A DNA stretch of 64,000 bases from Rhodobacterales bacterium LSUCC0387 (GCA_015689775.1 WVSR01000001.1:62001-126000), one strand, 5' to 3'; shown: positions 26,798 to 38,139, counted from the stretch's first letter. Numbers and translations are program-made. Notes: generated from the sequence alone by a model not told the origin.

Positions 26798-26867
26798 AAA
26801 CTTTTGACAAACACAAAATATGTGGCAACCTGTGGATAACAGCAACGTAATGAAAGGAGGTGATCCA

Positions 26868-26924
26868 GTGTCTAGAGAGGTATTGGAGAAAGGGTTCGGG
26901 ACAGCAATGGAGGTGCGCCTTTAA
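26868..26924 (+). CDS. 18-residue micro-ORF with an exceptionally strong ribosome site
   Basis: Starts at GTG (26868), 7 nt after GGAGG, and encodes MSREVLEKGFGTAMEVRL. The Shine-Dalgarno region is complementary to the 16S tail over 17 nt, far beyond the usual 4 to 6. An in-frame ATG at 26850 would add six residues (MKGGDP) but would put the Shine-Dalgarno inside the coding part. Its stop codon TAA lies inside a 10-bp hairpin. It could be a leader peptide rather than a functional protein. No codon runs typical of amino-acid attenuators are seen. Confidence 0.4.
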   Translation: MSREVLEKGFGTAMEVRL

Positions 26925-26997
26925 GCAGTCTTAAGGGCGATAACCGAAATGGCTGGGCGATGATTTCCTAACCGCGCCCACCTCCTGATTTCTCGAA

Positions 26998-27024
26998 GGG
27001 CCGCTTGCAAGAGCGGCCCTTTTT
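26998..27024 (+). terminator. intrinsic terminator just upstream of the hemerythrin gene
   Basis: GGGCCGCT (26998-27005) pairs with AGCGGCCC (27012-27019), followed by TTTTT. The hemerythrin ATG is at 27040, leaving no room for a separate full promoter, so read-through or conditional termination would control that gene. Confidence 0.85.
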
Positions 27025-27039
27025 GATGAGAGGTTTTCT

Positions 27040-27618
27040 ATGACCGAGATAGATCATCTTGCATTGGCCCACCGCGAGGGCCTGCCCGATGCGCTGCGCA
27101 TTCTGTTACAGGATTACCCGCGCGAGACATGGCAAGCGCATCCAAATTTTGGCGGCTTGGTCGCATTCTGGTTGGATCGCCACCTTATGTTTCGCAGGCT
27201 TGGCGCCATGTTGACCGAAGCGGTGAAAGAGGCGCTAGATGGCAACAGTGATCCGCAAAGCTTTGCGCGCAACCTGTCCCGCTTTGGTGGGATGCTGCTT
27301 GAGCAATTGTACGGCCATCACATGATCGAAGATCAGCATTATTTTCCGTTGCTTGTGCAAAAAGAGCCCAAACTTGAACGTGGTTTTGATATTCTTGACC
27401 GTGACCACCACGCGCTTGATCCGCTGTTGGCGGATTTTGCCACGGCAGCGAATGGGGCGATTACGGGCGCGTTTGTGGGTAAAGGGCCAGATGCAATTGT
27501 CCCTCTTGAGCGCGAGATGACCCGCCTGTGCCGTCTGTTAGATCGGCATTTGCAAGATGAAGAAGAACTGGTGGTTCCCGTAATTCTAAAATTCGGCCCT
27601 TCGGGGTTAGACGGATAA
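27040..27618 (+). CDS. hemerythrin-domain (HHE) protein
   Basis: A 192-residue helical protein with the metal-ligand pattern of HHE cation-binding proteins: HHMIEDQHYFPLL (histidine pair, glutamate, aspartate), LDRDHHALDPLL, and LDRHLQDEEELVVPVIL. Such proteins bind a di-iron centre and sense or buffer oxygen, nitric oxide or iron. GAGAGG precedes the ATG. The start lies 16 nt after an intrinsic terminator, suggesting attenuation control by the upstream element. Monocistronic, convergent with gyrB. Confidence 0.86.
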   Translation: MTEIDHLALAHREGLPDALRILLQDYPRETWQAHPNFGGLVAFWLDRHLMFRRLGAMLTEAVKEALDGNSDPQSFARNLSRFGGMLLEQLYGHHMIEDQHYFPLLVQKEPKLERGFDILDRDHHALDPLLADFATAANGAITGAFVGKGPDAIVPLEREMTRLCRLLDRHLQDEEELVVPVILKFGPSGLDG

Positions 27619-27619
27619 G

Positions 27620-27648
27620 CCAAAGCCCCCGCCATTGGGAGGCTTTGG
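27620..27648. terminator. weak shared terminator between the hemerythrin gene and gyrB
   Basis: CCAAAGCC (27620-27627) pairs with GGCTTTGG (27641-27648) in the 35-bp convergent gap. The flanking T run is poor (ATATTTTA on the plus strand), so efficiency is uncertain. Confidence 0.45.
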
Positions 27649-27653
27649 ATATT

Positions 27654-30098
<2,445 letters not shown>

Positions 30099-30099
30099 T

Positions 30100-30128
30100 T
30101 ATATAACGCGTTGTTGTGGGAATGTCAC
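30100..30128 (-). promoter_or_regulatory. sigma-70-type promoter of gyrB
   Basis: On the minus strand GTGACA (30123-30128) and TATATA (30100-30105) are spaced 17 nt apart and lie about 30 nt before the gyrB start codon. Both hexamers are close to consensus. Confidence 0.6.
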
Positions 30129-30144
30129 GCCTTTGCCACAAGAT

Positions 30145-30771
30145 TTAGCGGTTGAACACCGCAATCGCTATCGCCACTAAGATCAGCAGGCCGCCCGCAA
30201 TCTTGTTGATCCGTGTCAGCGCCACTGGGTTCGTCACAAGGCGGCGCGCACGATCCACAAAAAGCGCAAAAAACGTATTTCCAACCAATGGCACAAACAT
30301 GGAGATGGCCCCAATCAAGGCGATATCAGTCGCGGTAATCGTGCTGAGATCAAAGAACCCCGGCAGCATCCCTATGTAGAATAAAATCGCTTTGGGGTTA
30401 GCTAAAATCACCGCAACGCCTGCAATGAACCCAGACCAGACCCCTTTGCGATTAAGACGGCTATCGGCGCTGATTTGGTGGCTTGAATGACGGATCAGCA
30501 TGACCCCCATACCTGCAAAAACAACCACTGCCAGCCAACGCAGCGCCTCCATCACCCAATCATAGCTTGCGACAATCCATGCAAGCCCGGCTAAGGCCAG
30601 AACTGACCATGCCGTATCCCCCAGTGCCACACCCAGCATCAGGGGAAACGCCCCGCGCGCGCCATGCGCCAATGTGCGCGCGGTCAAGGCCAACCACACA
30701 GGGCCAGGGGTTAGAAACAGCACGAAAAGCGCGCCCGCATAGAGCGCCATTTGGGCCAGCGTTATTGTCAT
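30145..30771 (-). CDS. LysE-family translocator
   Basis: A 208-residue membrane protein with six hydrophobic segments. The N-terminus MALYAGALFVLFLTPGPVWLALTARTLAHG carries the TPGP motif of LysE/RhtB exporters. The start at 30771 is chosen because the family begins here; longer in-frame starts would overlap recF. It follows the recF stop by 8 bp and lies before gyrB, an unusual passenger in a replication-gene block. RhtB-type proteins export amino acids; the substrate here is unknown. Confidence 0.86.
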   Translation of the reverse strand: MTITLAQMALYAGALFVLFLTPGPVWLALTARTLAHGARGAFPLMLGVALGDTAWSVLALAGLAWIVASYDWVMEALRWLAVVVFAGMGVMLIRHSSHQISADSRLNRKGVWSGFIAGVAVILANPKAILFYIGMLPGFFDLSTITATDIALIGAISMFVPLVGNTFFALFVDRARRLVTNPVALTRINKIAGGLLILVAIAIAVFNR

Positions 30772-30779
30772 TGTCCTAC

Positions 30780-31856
30780 CTAATTGGTCGCTTCCACCCC
30801 GAGCGGCACCTCTTGAGCACGCGCGCCAAATTCCATGAACAATTCTGCGCCCGTGCCTGTCAAGAAAGCTTGGGCATTCAGCGCGCATATTTCGTCAAAG
30901 AGGGCTGCTCGGCGATCTGCATCAAGATGTGCCGCCACCTCATCCAACAGCACCAAAGGTGCGCGGCCCGTATCCTGCTTTAACGCACGGGCATTGGCCA
31001 AAATTAGAGAGACCAAAAGGGCCTTTTGCTCACCCGTGGAGCATTGCCGCGCCGGGGCATCCTTGACGCGATAAATCGCGCCAAGATCGGTACGATGCGG
31101 GCCAACCAAAGTGCGCCCTGCTGCCATGTCGCGTGACCGCGTGTAAGACCACAACGTGATCAAATCTGTGGGCGCGGTAAAACCCTCTCCCTCCTCCAAG
31201 GTTAGATCTGCGATAGGGAAACTGGTTTCAGCCTCCTCCTGCGCGGAAGCAATGCGGGTCAGTGCGGCGCTGCGATTGGCACAAATTTGCTCTGCGGCAC
31301 TCATCATCTGACGTTCAAGCGCCGCATACCAACCCGCATCGCGCACCTGATCCTTTAGCAGGCGATTGCGATCCCGCATGGATTTTTCATAGGCCAGAAC
31401 AGCCTCACCATGATTTGGGAAGAAGCTCAGCGTAATCCGATCCAAAAACCGCCTGCGCCCTTCGGCCCCTTCAATCCAAAGCCGATCTTGCCATGGCACC
31501 AGCCAAACCATCCGCAAAATGCGCGCAAGCGCTAATTGGGGGGCGGATTTCTCATCTATCTCAACCTGACGGGGGCTGCTTGGCTCAGCACGGGTGATGA
31601 TCTCATGCACAGTGTCGTCAATCTGCAGGGTCGCCGCCACGCGCCACCCAATCACCTCTGGGCGGCGGATCAAATCCTCGGACGGGGCGCGGCGCAGCCC
31701 CCGACCTGGGGACAGCATCGAAATCGCTTCTAGGATATTCGTCTTGCCCGCCCCATTCGGACCATAAATCGTGACAGGACGCCCATCGAAAGACAGCCGC
31801 AATCCACGATGGCTACGAAAATGCGATAGATGTAAATTCGAAATATAGGCACTCAT
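30780..31856 (-). CDS. recF: DNA replication and repair protein RecF
   Basis: A 358-residue SMC-like ATPase that loads RecA at gaps. Walker A is GPNGAGKTNILEAIS (residues 34-48), the signature motif is STGEQKALLVSLILANA, and Walker B is PLVLLDEVAAHLDADRR. The N-terminus YISNLHLSHFRSH is typical. It lies 39 nt downstream of dnaN and 8 nt upstream of the lysE-like gene, so it is probably co-transcribed with both. Confidence 0.97.
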   Translation of the reverse strand: MSAYISNLHLSHFRSHRGLRLSFDGRPVTIYGPNGAGKTNILEAISMLSPGRGLRRAPSEDLIRRPEVIGWRVAATLQIDDTVHEIITRAEPSSPRQVEIDEKSAPQLALARILRMVWLVPWQDRLWIEGAEGRRRFLDRITLSFFPNHGEAVLAYEKSMRDRNRLLKDQVRDAGWYAALERQMMSAAEQICANRSAALTRIASAQEEAETSFPIADLTLEEGEGFTAPTDLITLWSYTRSRDMAAGRTLVGPHRTDLGAIYRVKDAPARQCSTGEQKALLVSLILANARALKQDTGRAPLVLLDEVAAHLDADRRAALFDEICALNAQAFLTGTGAELFMEFGARAQEVPLGVEATN

Positions 31857-31895
31857 CCCGCGCGCTCTTTCAATCTACTCGGCGCGCGCGGCGCC

Positions 31896-33014
31896 TTAGA
31901 CCCGCATCGGCATTACAACATAGATCGCGCTTGTGTCGTTCCCTTCGCGCATCAAGGTTGGATCACCCGATGAATTGAACATGAACACGGCATTTTCGCG
32001 ATCCACTTGGCTGGCGATTTCAAGCAGGTATTTAGCGTTAAAGCCGATCTCAAGCTTTTCATCCGCATAGGCAACCGCCAACTCTTCCTCGGCCGCGCCT
32101 GCGTCTGGGGCATTCACCGACAGAACCAAACGATCCTCATCCAATGACAATTTCACCGCGCGCGAACGCTCTGACGACACTGTAGCGACACGATCAACAG
32201 CGCGGGCGAATTCAGAGGCATCCACCTCCAATTTGCGGGTGTTGCCCGATGGGATCACGCGCTGATAATCAGGGAAGGTTCCATCAATCACCTTTGAGGT
32301 CAGCGTGATCTCAGGTGTAGCGAACCGAATTTTCGTCTCAGACACGGAAACCGCAATCACCGCATCGTCATCTTCCAACAATTTTCGGATTTCACCCACG
32401 GTTTTGCGCGGCACGATCACGCCTGGCATGGCCTCGGCACCTGTGGGCAACTCGGTATCCACACGCGCCAAGCGGTGGCCATCTGTGGCAACCGCGCGCA
32501 GCATCCGCCCCTCTTCTCCTTCAGCGATATGAAAATAAACGCCGTTGAGATAATAGCGTGTTTCCTCAGTTGAAATCGCAAATTTCGATTTGTCGAACAA
32601 ACGGCGCAGCGCCGGTGCTTTAGTCGAGAAATTTGCGCTATATTCGGACGAGGACATCACAGGAAAATCTTCCTTGGGCAATGTCGTCAAAGAGAAATTG
32701 GATCGGCCCGCCTGAACGATTAAGCGACCAGAGGCTGCATCATCACTGATCTGCACCAAGGCCCCGTCAGGCAGTTTTCGCGTGATTTCATGCAGTGTGA
32801 CCGCCGAAACCGTGGTGGCACCCGCTTGTTCAACATGGGCACCCACCTTGTCGACCACCTCAATATCAAGGTCGGTGGCACGAAAGGAAACATGGCTACC
32901 ATCCGCCTCGATCAACACATTCGCCAAAATAGGGATCGTGTTACGGCGTTCGACAACAGATTGGGCTTGGCTGACAGCTTTGAGCAGGGCCGCGCGCTCG
33001 ATCGAAAATTTCAT
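31896..33014 (-). CDS. dnaN: DNA polymerase III beta sliding clamp
   Basis: A 372-residue clamp of three repeated domains. The start MKFSIERAALLKAVSQAQSVVERRNTIPILANVLIEA matches the family, and the end is VVMPMRV, the usual C-terminus. The start at 33014 has GGAG 8 nt upstream; the longer frame upstream adds unrelated residues. It lies 138 nt after dnaA. Confidence 0.98.
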   Translation of the reverse strand: MKFSIERAALLKAVSQAQSVVERRNTIPILANVLIEADGSHVSFRATDLDIEVVDKVGAHVEQAGATTVSAVTLHEITRKLPDGALVQISDDAASGRLIVQAGRSNFSLTTLPKEDFPVMSSSEYSANFSTKAPALRRLFDKSKFAISTEETRYYLNGVYFHIAEGEEGRMLRAVATDGHRLARVDTELPTGAEAMPGVIVPRKTVGEIRKLLEDDDAVIAVSVSETKIRFATPEITLTSKVIDGTFPDYQRVIPSGNTRKLEVDASEFARAVDRVATVSSERSRAVKLSLDEDRLVLSVNAPDAGAAEEELAVAYADEKLEIGFNAKYLLEIASQVDRENAVFMFNSSGDPTLMREGNDTSAIYVVMPMRV

Positions 33015-33152
33015 AGCCTCGTCTCCAACATATAGCAGGGCGCAGAGGTTACTATCTCTGCGCCGCAGCACAAGTATTTTATCAGCAATGTTTCGATTGG
33101 CACAGTCGGGGTCAATGACAATCTTTCGATTGGCATAGCTTAGTACGGAAAA

Positions 33153-34529
33153 TCACGCCTCCAAAAGACGGCGCAGCAATTCTGCATCTTCAACGAATTG
33201 GCTATCCGTGCTCATCAATTCTTCGATTTTGCGGACGCCATGCAAAATGGTCGTATGATCACGGCCCCCAAATTTGCGCCCGATCTCTGGCAAGGATCGC
33301 GTGGTGTATTTCTTACACAAATACATCGCCATTTGACGAGGACGCACAATATTGCGCGCGCGATTGGGGCTCATCAAATCTGCGGGGCGCACTTTGTAAT
33401 AGTCGCAGGTTTTTTTGATGATCTCATCCATTGTGACCTTGCGGCTGGTCGCGCGCAAAATGTCAGAAAGGCATTCTTGGGTCAGATCTAGCGTGATCTC
33501 GGCACCAACCAGATCAGCAAAGGCGCAAAGACGCGTCAAGGCCCCCTCAAGCACCCGCACATTCGATGAGACACGATGCGCAATAAATTCCAAAACCCCG
33601 TCTGCGATTTTAAAATCACGATAGCGTTGGCGCTGTGTCTCCAGTTTGGATTGCAGGATACCAAGGCGCAATTCATAATCGGTTGGATGTAAATCCACCA
33701 CCAAACCACATTGCAAACGCGAGGCGATACGACTGTCGAGATCCTCCATATCAACAGGCGCACGATCGCCTGAAATGATGATCTGTTTACCAAGTTCCAC
33801 CAAAGCGTTGAACGTGTGAAAGAACTCTTCTTGTGTAGAATTCTTACCCGCGATGAATTGCACATCATCAACCATCAAAACATCAACCGAACGGAACATC
33901 TGCTTAAAGCCGATCGTGTCTTTTTCCCGCAGCGCACGCACAAAGCGATACATGAACTGTTCAGCAGATAGGTAGTGAATGCGCTGATTGGGTTTGTTTT
34001 TGGTTAACTCCCAAGCAATCGCATGCATCAAATGGGTCTTGCCAAGGCCGACACCGCCGTAAAGAAACAGCGGGTTAAATGCCACGGAGCCACCTTCGGC
34101 AACACGGCGCGCGGCGGCATGGGCCAACTCATTCGGTTTGCCCACGATAAAATTCTCGAACGTATAAGCAGGGTTCAAATTAGACAGAGGAATGTCAGTA
34201 TCGGCGCTTATAGCAGCCGAGAGGTCAGGCGCAGACTGTACACGCGCCCCAACGGCAGGCGTTTGCGGCGCAGTAGGTGTGTGCGGCGCGCTCTGCACCA
34301 AGAATTCCAAGCGGTCAACCGCAAGCCCTGCGCCATGCAGGTGGCGCAGGATTACATCCCCAAATTTTTGCGAAACCCAAGTGCCAAAGAAATTCGTGGG
34401 GACACGAAAACGCGCGATGCGGGCATCGATGCGGTCAAACTCAATTGGCTCAATCCAAGATTTGAAGTTATTTTTTCCAATCGCCGATTGCAATTCATTA
34501 CACACATCCACCCACTTATCGTTCGTCAT
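33153..34529 (-). CDS. dnaA: chromosomal replication initiator protein DnaA
   Basis: A 458-residue AAA+ initiator. Domain I is at 1-90, a linker rich in alanine, proline and glutamine at 90-120. The AAA+ domain has Walker A GGVGLGKTHLMHA and Walker B VDVLMVDDVQFIAGK. Domain IV has the DnaA-box binding helix signature GGRDHTTILHGVRKI near the C-terminus. It precedes dnaN and is separated from rpsT by a long gene-free stretch. Perfect DnaA-box 9-mers were found only far away, at 26831 and 62914. Confidence 0.98.
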   Translation of the reverse strand: MTNDKWVDVCNELQSAIGKNNFKSWIEPIEFDRIDARIARFRVPTNFFGTWVSQKFGDVILRHLHGAGLAVDRLEFLVQSAPHTPTAPQTPAVGARVQSAPDLSAAISADTDIPLSNLNPAYTFENFIVGKPNELAHAAARRVAEGGSVAFNPLFLYGGVGLGKTHLMHAIAWELTKNKPNQRIHYLSAEQFMYRFVRALREKDTIGFKQMFRSVDVLMVDDVQFIAGKNSTQEEFFHTFNALVELGKQIIISGDRAPVDMEDLDSRIASRLQCGLVVDLHPTDYELRLGILQSKLETQRQRYRDFKIADGVLEFIAHRVSSNVRVLEGALTRLCAFADLVGAEITLDLTQECLSDILRATSRKVTMDEIIKKTCDYYKVRPADLMSPNRARNIVRPRQMAMYLCKKYTTRSLPEIGRKFGGRDHTTILHGVRKIEELMSTDSQFVEDAELLRRLLEA

Positions 34530-35087
34530 CGTGCACCTACGCTTATTTTTAATTTTGCCGCATGAGAACTGCCCTTCTGGCAGCTCCCAAGCGGATCATC
34601 CCCGCTTAACGTTTTCAGAAAATCTGCCCGAACCATTGCAAGCCCAGCGGCATAATCATGCCCGCTTGCAACGTCCAAACCGCGAGAGCGAAACGTCTTG
34701 AACGATCTTTGCAAAAAAACGCGCACTCGCAGTTTGCGAGATCCTTTTTTGCCGTTCTTAAAATACGTTCATTCTCTCGGAGGGACACAAACACCTTCGG
34801 TGAAGGCGCTTGGCATCTCAACTATACCTCGCAGCGATAACTGTGCGTTCCAACGCAAAGTCATCACCCAACCCAAGGGCAGAGTAATCCACCCTACCGT
34901 ACGCACAAAAACTTGCGCGCGATAGTCGTTACACCTGTCAGCTGTCCCCCCAGACAATCTGAATCATCCTGCGAGGCTAGCGGGAGTCGCGCCCGCCTCG
35001 CAATAGAACTTCACGCTTGACACAATTCTTTTTCAAGGCCGAATCTGATGCATCCGCAGAACGGCCTTGATCAACAAAGATTTTCCC
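34530..35087. other. gene-free region between dnaA and the rpsT terminator
   Basis: About 560 bp without a convincing ORF. It presumably carries the dnaA promoter, but no clean -35/-10 pair was found. A small hairpin CTCGCA/TGCGAG (34726-34740) lies between an A7 run (34713-34719) and a T6 run (34745-34750), so it could terminate weakly in either direction. A CCTTC/GAAGG hairpin lies near 34793-34806. No DnaA-box (TTATCCACA) match was seen, so this is not an obvious oriC. Confidence 0.6.
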
Positions 35088-35113
35088 AAAAAAAACGCCC
35101 ACAGAAGCAGGCG
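35088..35113 (-). terminator. probable intrinsic terminator of rpsT
   Basis: On the minus strand CGCCT pairs with GGGCG (one U-G pair) over an 8-nt loop, followed by eight Ts. It is 34 nt after the rpsT stop codon. Confidence 0.6.
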
Positions 35114-35146
35114 AATTTGTTATAATAATTAGGTCAAAGCCGATTA

Positions 35147-35416
35147 TTACTTGGCTAAAAGTACCTTCACACGGGCCGATAGACGCGACATTTTCCGCGC
35201 AACCGTGTTTTTATGCAGTACACCTTTTGTCACACCGCGCATCAGCTCAGGCTGTGCATCGCGCAACGCGGCTGCAGCAAGAGATGCATCGCCCTTTGCA
35301 ATCGCTTCTTCAACTTTGCGCAGGTAGGTGCGGATACGCGAACGGCGCGCTTTATTTACTTCGTAACGGCGCTCATTCTGGCGGGCGCGTTTTTTGGACT
35401 GAGGCGTATTTGCCAT
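35147..35416 (-). CDS. rpsT: 30S ribosomal protein S20
   Basis: An 89-residue, highly basic, three-helix protein. The start [30 protein letters not shown] and the core [20 protein letters not shown] are diagnostic. It binds the 5' domain of 16S rRNA. Upstream of dnaA on the same strand, the usual alphaproteobacterial order. Confidence 0.98.
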   Translation of the reverse strand: MANTPQSKKRARQNERRYEVNKARRSRIRTYLRKVEEAIAKGDASLAAAALRDAQPELMRGVTKGVLHKNTVARKMSRLSARVKVLLAK

Positions 35417-35575
35417 CGGTTGATCCCTTCTCTCAGGCTCGTATCAATTAAAATGCAACGCCGCCTGTCCAGCACCAACCACGGGTTTATAACCGGGTTC
35501 TCTGGCCAAAGCGGGCCTCACACGCATGTCTGGAGCGCGCTTTACGGGAATTCTGACAAAATGTGAAGCCCTGAA

Positions 35576-36352
35576 TCACTTGTCTCGAAACTGGGCTTCG
35601 CGCTTTTCAAGAAAGGCTGCCATGCCTTCTTTTTGGTCTCCGGTGGCAAATAGTGCATGAAACAAGCGGCGTTCGAACAAAACACCTTCACGAAGCGTAG
35701 TTTCATAACTGCGATTGACCGATTCTTTGACGGCCATCACAGTGACCATGGATTTCTCAGCAATCTTTAATGCCGCCCCCATGACCTCTTCCATCAATTT
35801 TTTGGCGGGGACAACACGGCTGACAAGACCTGCCCGCTCCGCCTCTTCAGCGGTCATGAAGCGACCTGTAAGATGCATATCCATCGCTTTGGACTTACCC
35901 ACAAAACGGGTGAGGCGCTGCGTGCCACCGATCCCCGCGATAATGCCCAAATTGATCTCGGGCTGCCCGAATTTCGCGTTATCCGCGGCAATGATGAAGT
36001 CGCACATCATCGCCAATTCGCATCCCCCGCCCAAGGCATAACCCGCAACGGCAGCAATAATGGGCTTGCGACAGCGCAGTAATTCTTCGGTCTCAGTTGT
36101 AAATAGATCGCCCGCGAATACATCGACAAAGCTTTTCTCGGACATTTCTTTGACATCTGCCCCTGCGGCAAAAGCCTTATCCGAGCCCGTAATAACGATC
36201 ACGCGAACCTTATCATTGGAATTGGCGGATTTGATGACCTTGGACAATTCGCCGAGCAACTGAAGGTTCAGCGCGTTCAACGCATCGGGTCTATTCAGCT
36301 TAATCAGGCAGACATGGTTTTCAATGTCCACAATCAGGGTTTCATAGGCCAT
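35576..36352 (-). CDS. enoyl-CoA hydratase (crotonase family)
   Basis: A 258-residue crotonase that hydrates trans-2-enoyl-CoA in beta-oxidation. The oxyanion-hole segments are AFAAGADVKEMSEKSF and AVAGYALGGGCELAMMCDFIIAA. The two acid/base glutamates sit as in short-chain hydratases, within GGGCELAM and FGQPEINLGIIAG. MAYETLIVDIENHVCLIKLNRPDALNALN is the standard start; an ATG two codons earlier is possible. It is monocistronic between rpsT and mutM. Confidence 0.93.
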   Translation of the reverse strand: MAYETLIVDIENHVCLIKLNRPDALNALNLQLLGELSKVIKSANSNDKVRVIVITGSDKAFAAGADVKEMSEKSFVDVFAGDLFTTETEELLRCRKPIIAAVAGYALGGGCELAMMCDFIIAADNAKFGQPEINLGIIAGIGGTQRLTRFVGKSKAMDMHLTGRFMTAEEAERAGLVSRVVPAKKLMEEVMGAALKIAEKSMVTVMAVKESVNRSYETTLREGVLFERRLFHALFATGDQKEGMAAFLEKREAQFRDK

Positions 36353-36416
36353 CGCCAATCAATCCTCGCAGGTTCGCAATTGCGGCAGGGTTAACAGGAT
36401 AAGCCAAAAGTTGAAA

Positions 36417-37283
36417 CTACCTTTGGCAGGCAGGGCAGTAGAAACTTGACCGCCCCGATTGCAGAACACGGCGGATCACGCCCGCGCATCCCGACTTGAG
36501 ACAAGGTTGGCCTTCGCGGTCATAGGCTTGGAATCCATGCTGGAAATATCCTAATTCCCCATCTGCTTGGCGATAATCACGCAAGGATGATCCGCCCGCT
36601 TCAAGTGCCTCGAATAAAACCTCGCGAATGATTGGGACAAGGGACGCAACCCGCGCAGGTGCAATTCGGCCTGCTTGACGGGTCGGGGATATCCCCGCAC
36701 GAAACAGGGATTCGCAAACATAGATGTTCCCCAAACCCGCCACGATCCGCTGGTCGAGCAAAGCCGCCTTGATCGGTGTTTTGCGCCGCGACAGCGCATC
36801 GACCAAGTAGCGCTCGTCAAACTGATTGCCCAAAGGTTCTGGGCCTATGTCACGGATCAGCCAGTGATCCGCCTCACCCGCGGTCGCAAACAGATCCATC
36901 GCACCAAATCGGCGCGAATCGTTAAAGGTCACACGCGCGCCTTGTGCCATTTTGAAAACAACATGATCATGTTTTTGAGGAGCAGGATGGCCATGTACGA
37001 ACTGCGCAACTGTCTCACGCGCGCCTTCAGGCAGCGAAATTAACATCCGCCCCGACATGCCCAAATGGATCAAAACAGTCGTGCCGCGATCTAAATCCAT
37101 CAAGATGTATTTCGACCGCCGCCGCAGACGCAAGATACGCGCTCCAGAAACATCCCGCGCCATATTGGCAGGGAATGGCCAACGCAAACCCTCACGATTG
37201 AGGCGCAATTCTGTGATCACCTGCCCCTCCATCACGGGGATAAGACCACGGCGCACTGTTTCCACTTCGGGAAGTTCTGGCAA
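36417..37283 (-). CDS. mutM: formamidopyrimidine-DNA glycosylase, TTG start
   Basis: A 288-residue bifunctional glycosylase/AP-lyase that removes 8-oxoguanine. The mature enzyme needs an N-terminal proline, and the sequence [13 protein letters not shown] is preceded by TTG at 37283, with GGAG 8 nt upstream. The gene therefore uses TTG, and any longer frame would destroy catalysis. The C-terminal zinc finger is C-x4-C plus YCPAC (C-x2-C), with the GRSSFY DNA-contact segment between. It is divergent from ubiE, as in many alphaproteobacteria. Confidence 0.95.
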   Translation of the reverse strand: MPELPEVETVRRGLIPVMEGQVITELRLNREGLRWPFPANMARDVSGARILRLRRRSKYILMDLDRGTTVLIHLGMSGRMLISLPEGARETVAQFVHGHPAPQKHDHVVFKMAQGARVTFNDSRRFGAMDLFATAGEADHWLIRDIGPEPLGNQFDERYLVDALSRRKTPIKAALLDQRIVAGLGNIYVCESLFRAGISPTRQAGRIAPARVASLVPIIREVLFEALEAGGSSLRDYRQADGELGYFQHGFQAYDREGQPCLKSGCAGVIRRVLQSGRSSFYCPACQR

Positions 37284-37371
37284 ATTCTTCACTCCTTGTT
37301 CCAAGCGTCGCATTGTCAGGCGGCCCTCGCTGCCTATAAGAGAGGGGAGTTGAGAAGGAGGGCAAGGCCCG

Positions 37372-38136
37372 ATGACATCGAAAGATGAAAGCCAAGACAG
37401 CCGCACCACCCATTTCGGTTTCCAAACCGTGGGCGAGGATGAAAAGGCAGGCATGGTGCATGGCGTGTTTTCCAATGTGGCAAGCCGCTATGATGTGATG
37501 AATGATGTCATGTCCGGAGGCATCCACCGCGTTTGGAAAGATGCGATGATGGATTGGCTTGCTCCGCGCGCGGGTCAGGACTTGCTCGATGTTGCGGGCG
37601 GGACAGGCGATATCGCTTTCCGCTTTCTCAAGCGCGCACCTTCTGCGACGGCAACAGTGCTTGATATGACGCAATCCATGCTGATCGAGGGGCAAAAGCG
37701 CGCTGAAGCCGCGCATATGGTCGACAGTCTGAATTGGATTGTGGGCGATGCCATGGCGCTGCCCTTTGAAAACAATCGTTTTGACGTCTACACTATCAGC
37801 TTCGGCATCCGTAACGTGACCCGAGTGCAGGATGCGCTGAATGAGGCGTTTCGCGTCCTCAAACCTGGTGGACGCCTGATGGTTTTGGAATTCAGCCAAT
37901 TGCCGAATACGGGCCTGCAAAAGCTTTATGACCTCTATTCATTCAATATGATTCCGCGCATGGGTCAGATGATCGCCAATGATCGCGACAGCTATCAATA
38001 TTTGGTCGAGTCGATCCGTAAATTCCCAGACCAAGAGACCTTTGCAGGGATGATCCGCGCCGCTGGGTTTGAGCAAGTATCCTATCGCAATCTCAGCTTT
38101 GGCATCGCCGCGCTGCATTCCGGTTGGAAAATTTAA
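37372..38136 (+). CDS. ubiE: demethylmenaquinol/2-methoxy-6-polyprenyl-1,4-benzoquinol methyltransferase
   Basis: A 254-residue SAM-dependent C-methyltransferase of ubiquinone biosynthesis. The SAM loop is [16 protein letters not shown], followed by the UbiE family motifs [17 protein letters not shown] and [27 protein letters not shown] precedes the ATG. It is followed 3 bp later by ubiB, so the two are co-transcribed. Confidence 0.97.
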   Translation: MTSKDESQDSRTTHFGFQTVGEDEKAGMVHGVFSNVASRYDVMNDVMSGGIHRVWKDAMMDWLAPRAGQDLLDVAGGTGDIAFRFLKRAPSATATVLDMTQSMLIEGQKRAEAAHMVDSLNWIVGDAMALPFENNRFDVYTISFGIRNVTRVQDALNEAFRVLKPGGRLMVLEFSQLPNTGLQKLYDLYSFNMIPRMGQMIANDRDSYQYLVESIRKFPDQETFAGMIRAAGFEQVSYRNLSFGIAALHSGWKI

Positions 38137-38139
38137 CCG

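Larger units (their letters stand above)
26803..27024 (+). ncRNA. candidate leader RNA / riboregulator upstream of the hemerythrin gene
   Basis: A 220-nt gene-free stretch with dense signals. A TTGACA (26804-26809) could be a -35 box, though no good -10 is visible. From 26852 to 26868, 17 nt are perfectly complementary to the conserved 16S rRNA 3' end (core AAAGGAGGTGATCCAG). A micro-ORF follows at 26868. A 10-bp hairpin, CGCCTTTAAG/CTTAAGGGCG with a 4-nt loop (26916-26939), covers its stop codon. CACCTCCT (26979-26986) can pair with AGGAGGTG at 26855 or GGAGGTG at 26909. TGGGCG/CGCCCA (26954/26975) is a competing stem. An intrinsic terminator ends at 27024, 16 nt before the hemerythrin start. 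Interpretation as an attenuator is inference. Confidence 0.45.

Noticed and set aside
34530-35087. Chromosome origin between dnaA and rpsT
   Set aside because: Position is tempting, but no DnaA-box match or box cluster and no clear AT-rich unwinding repeat set was found.
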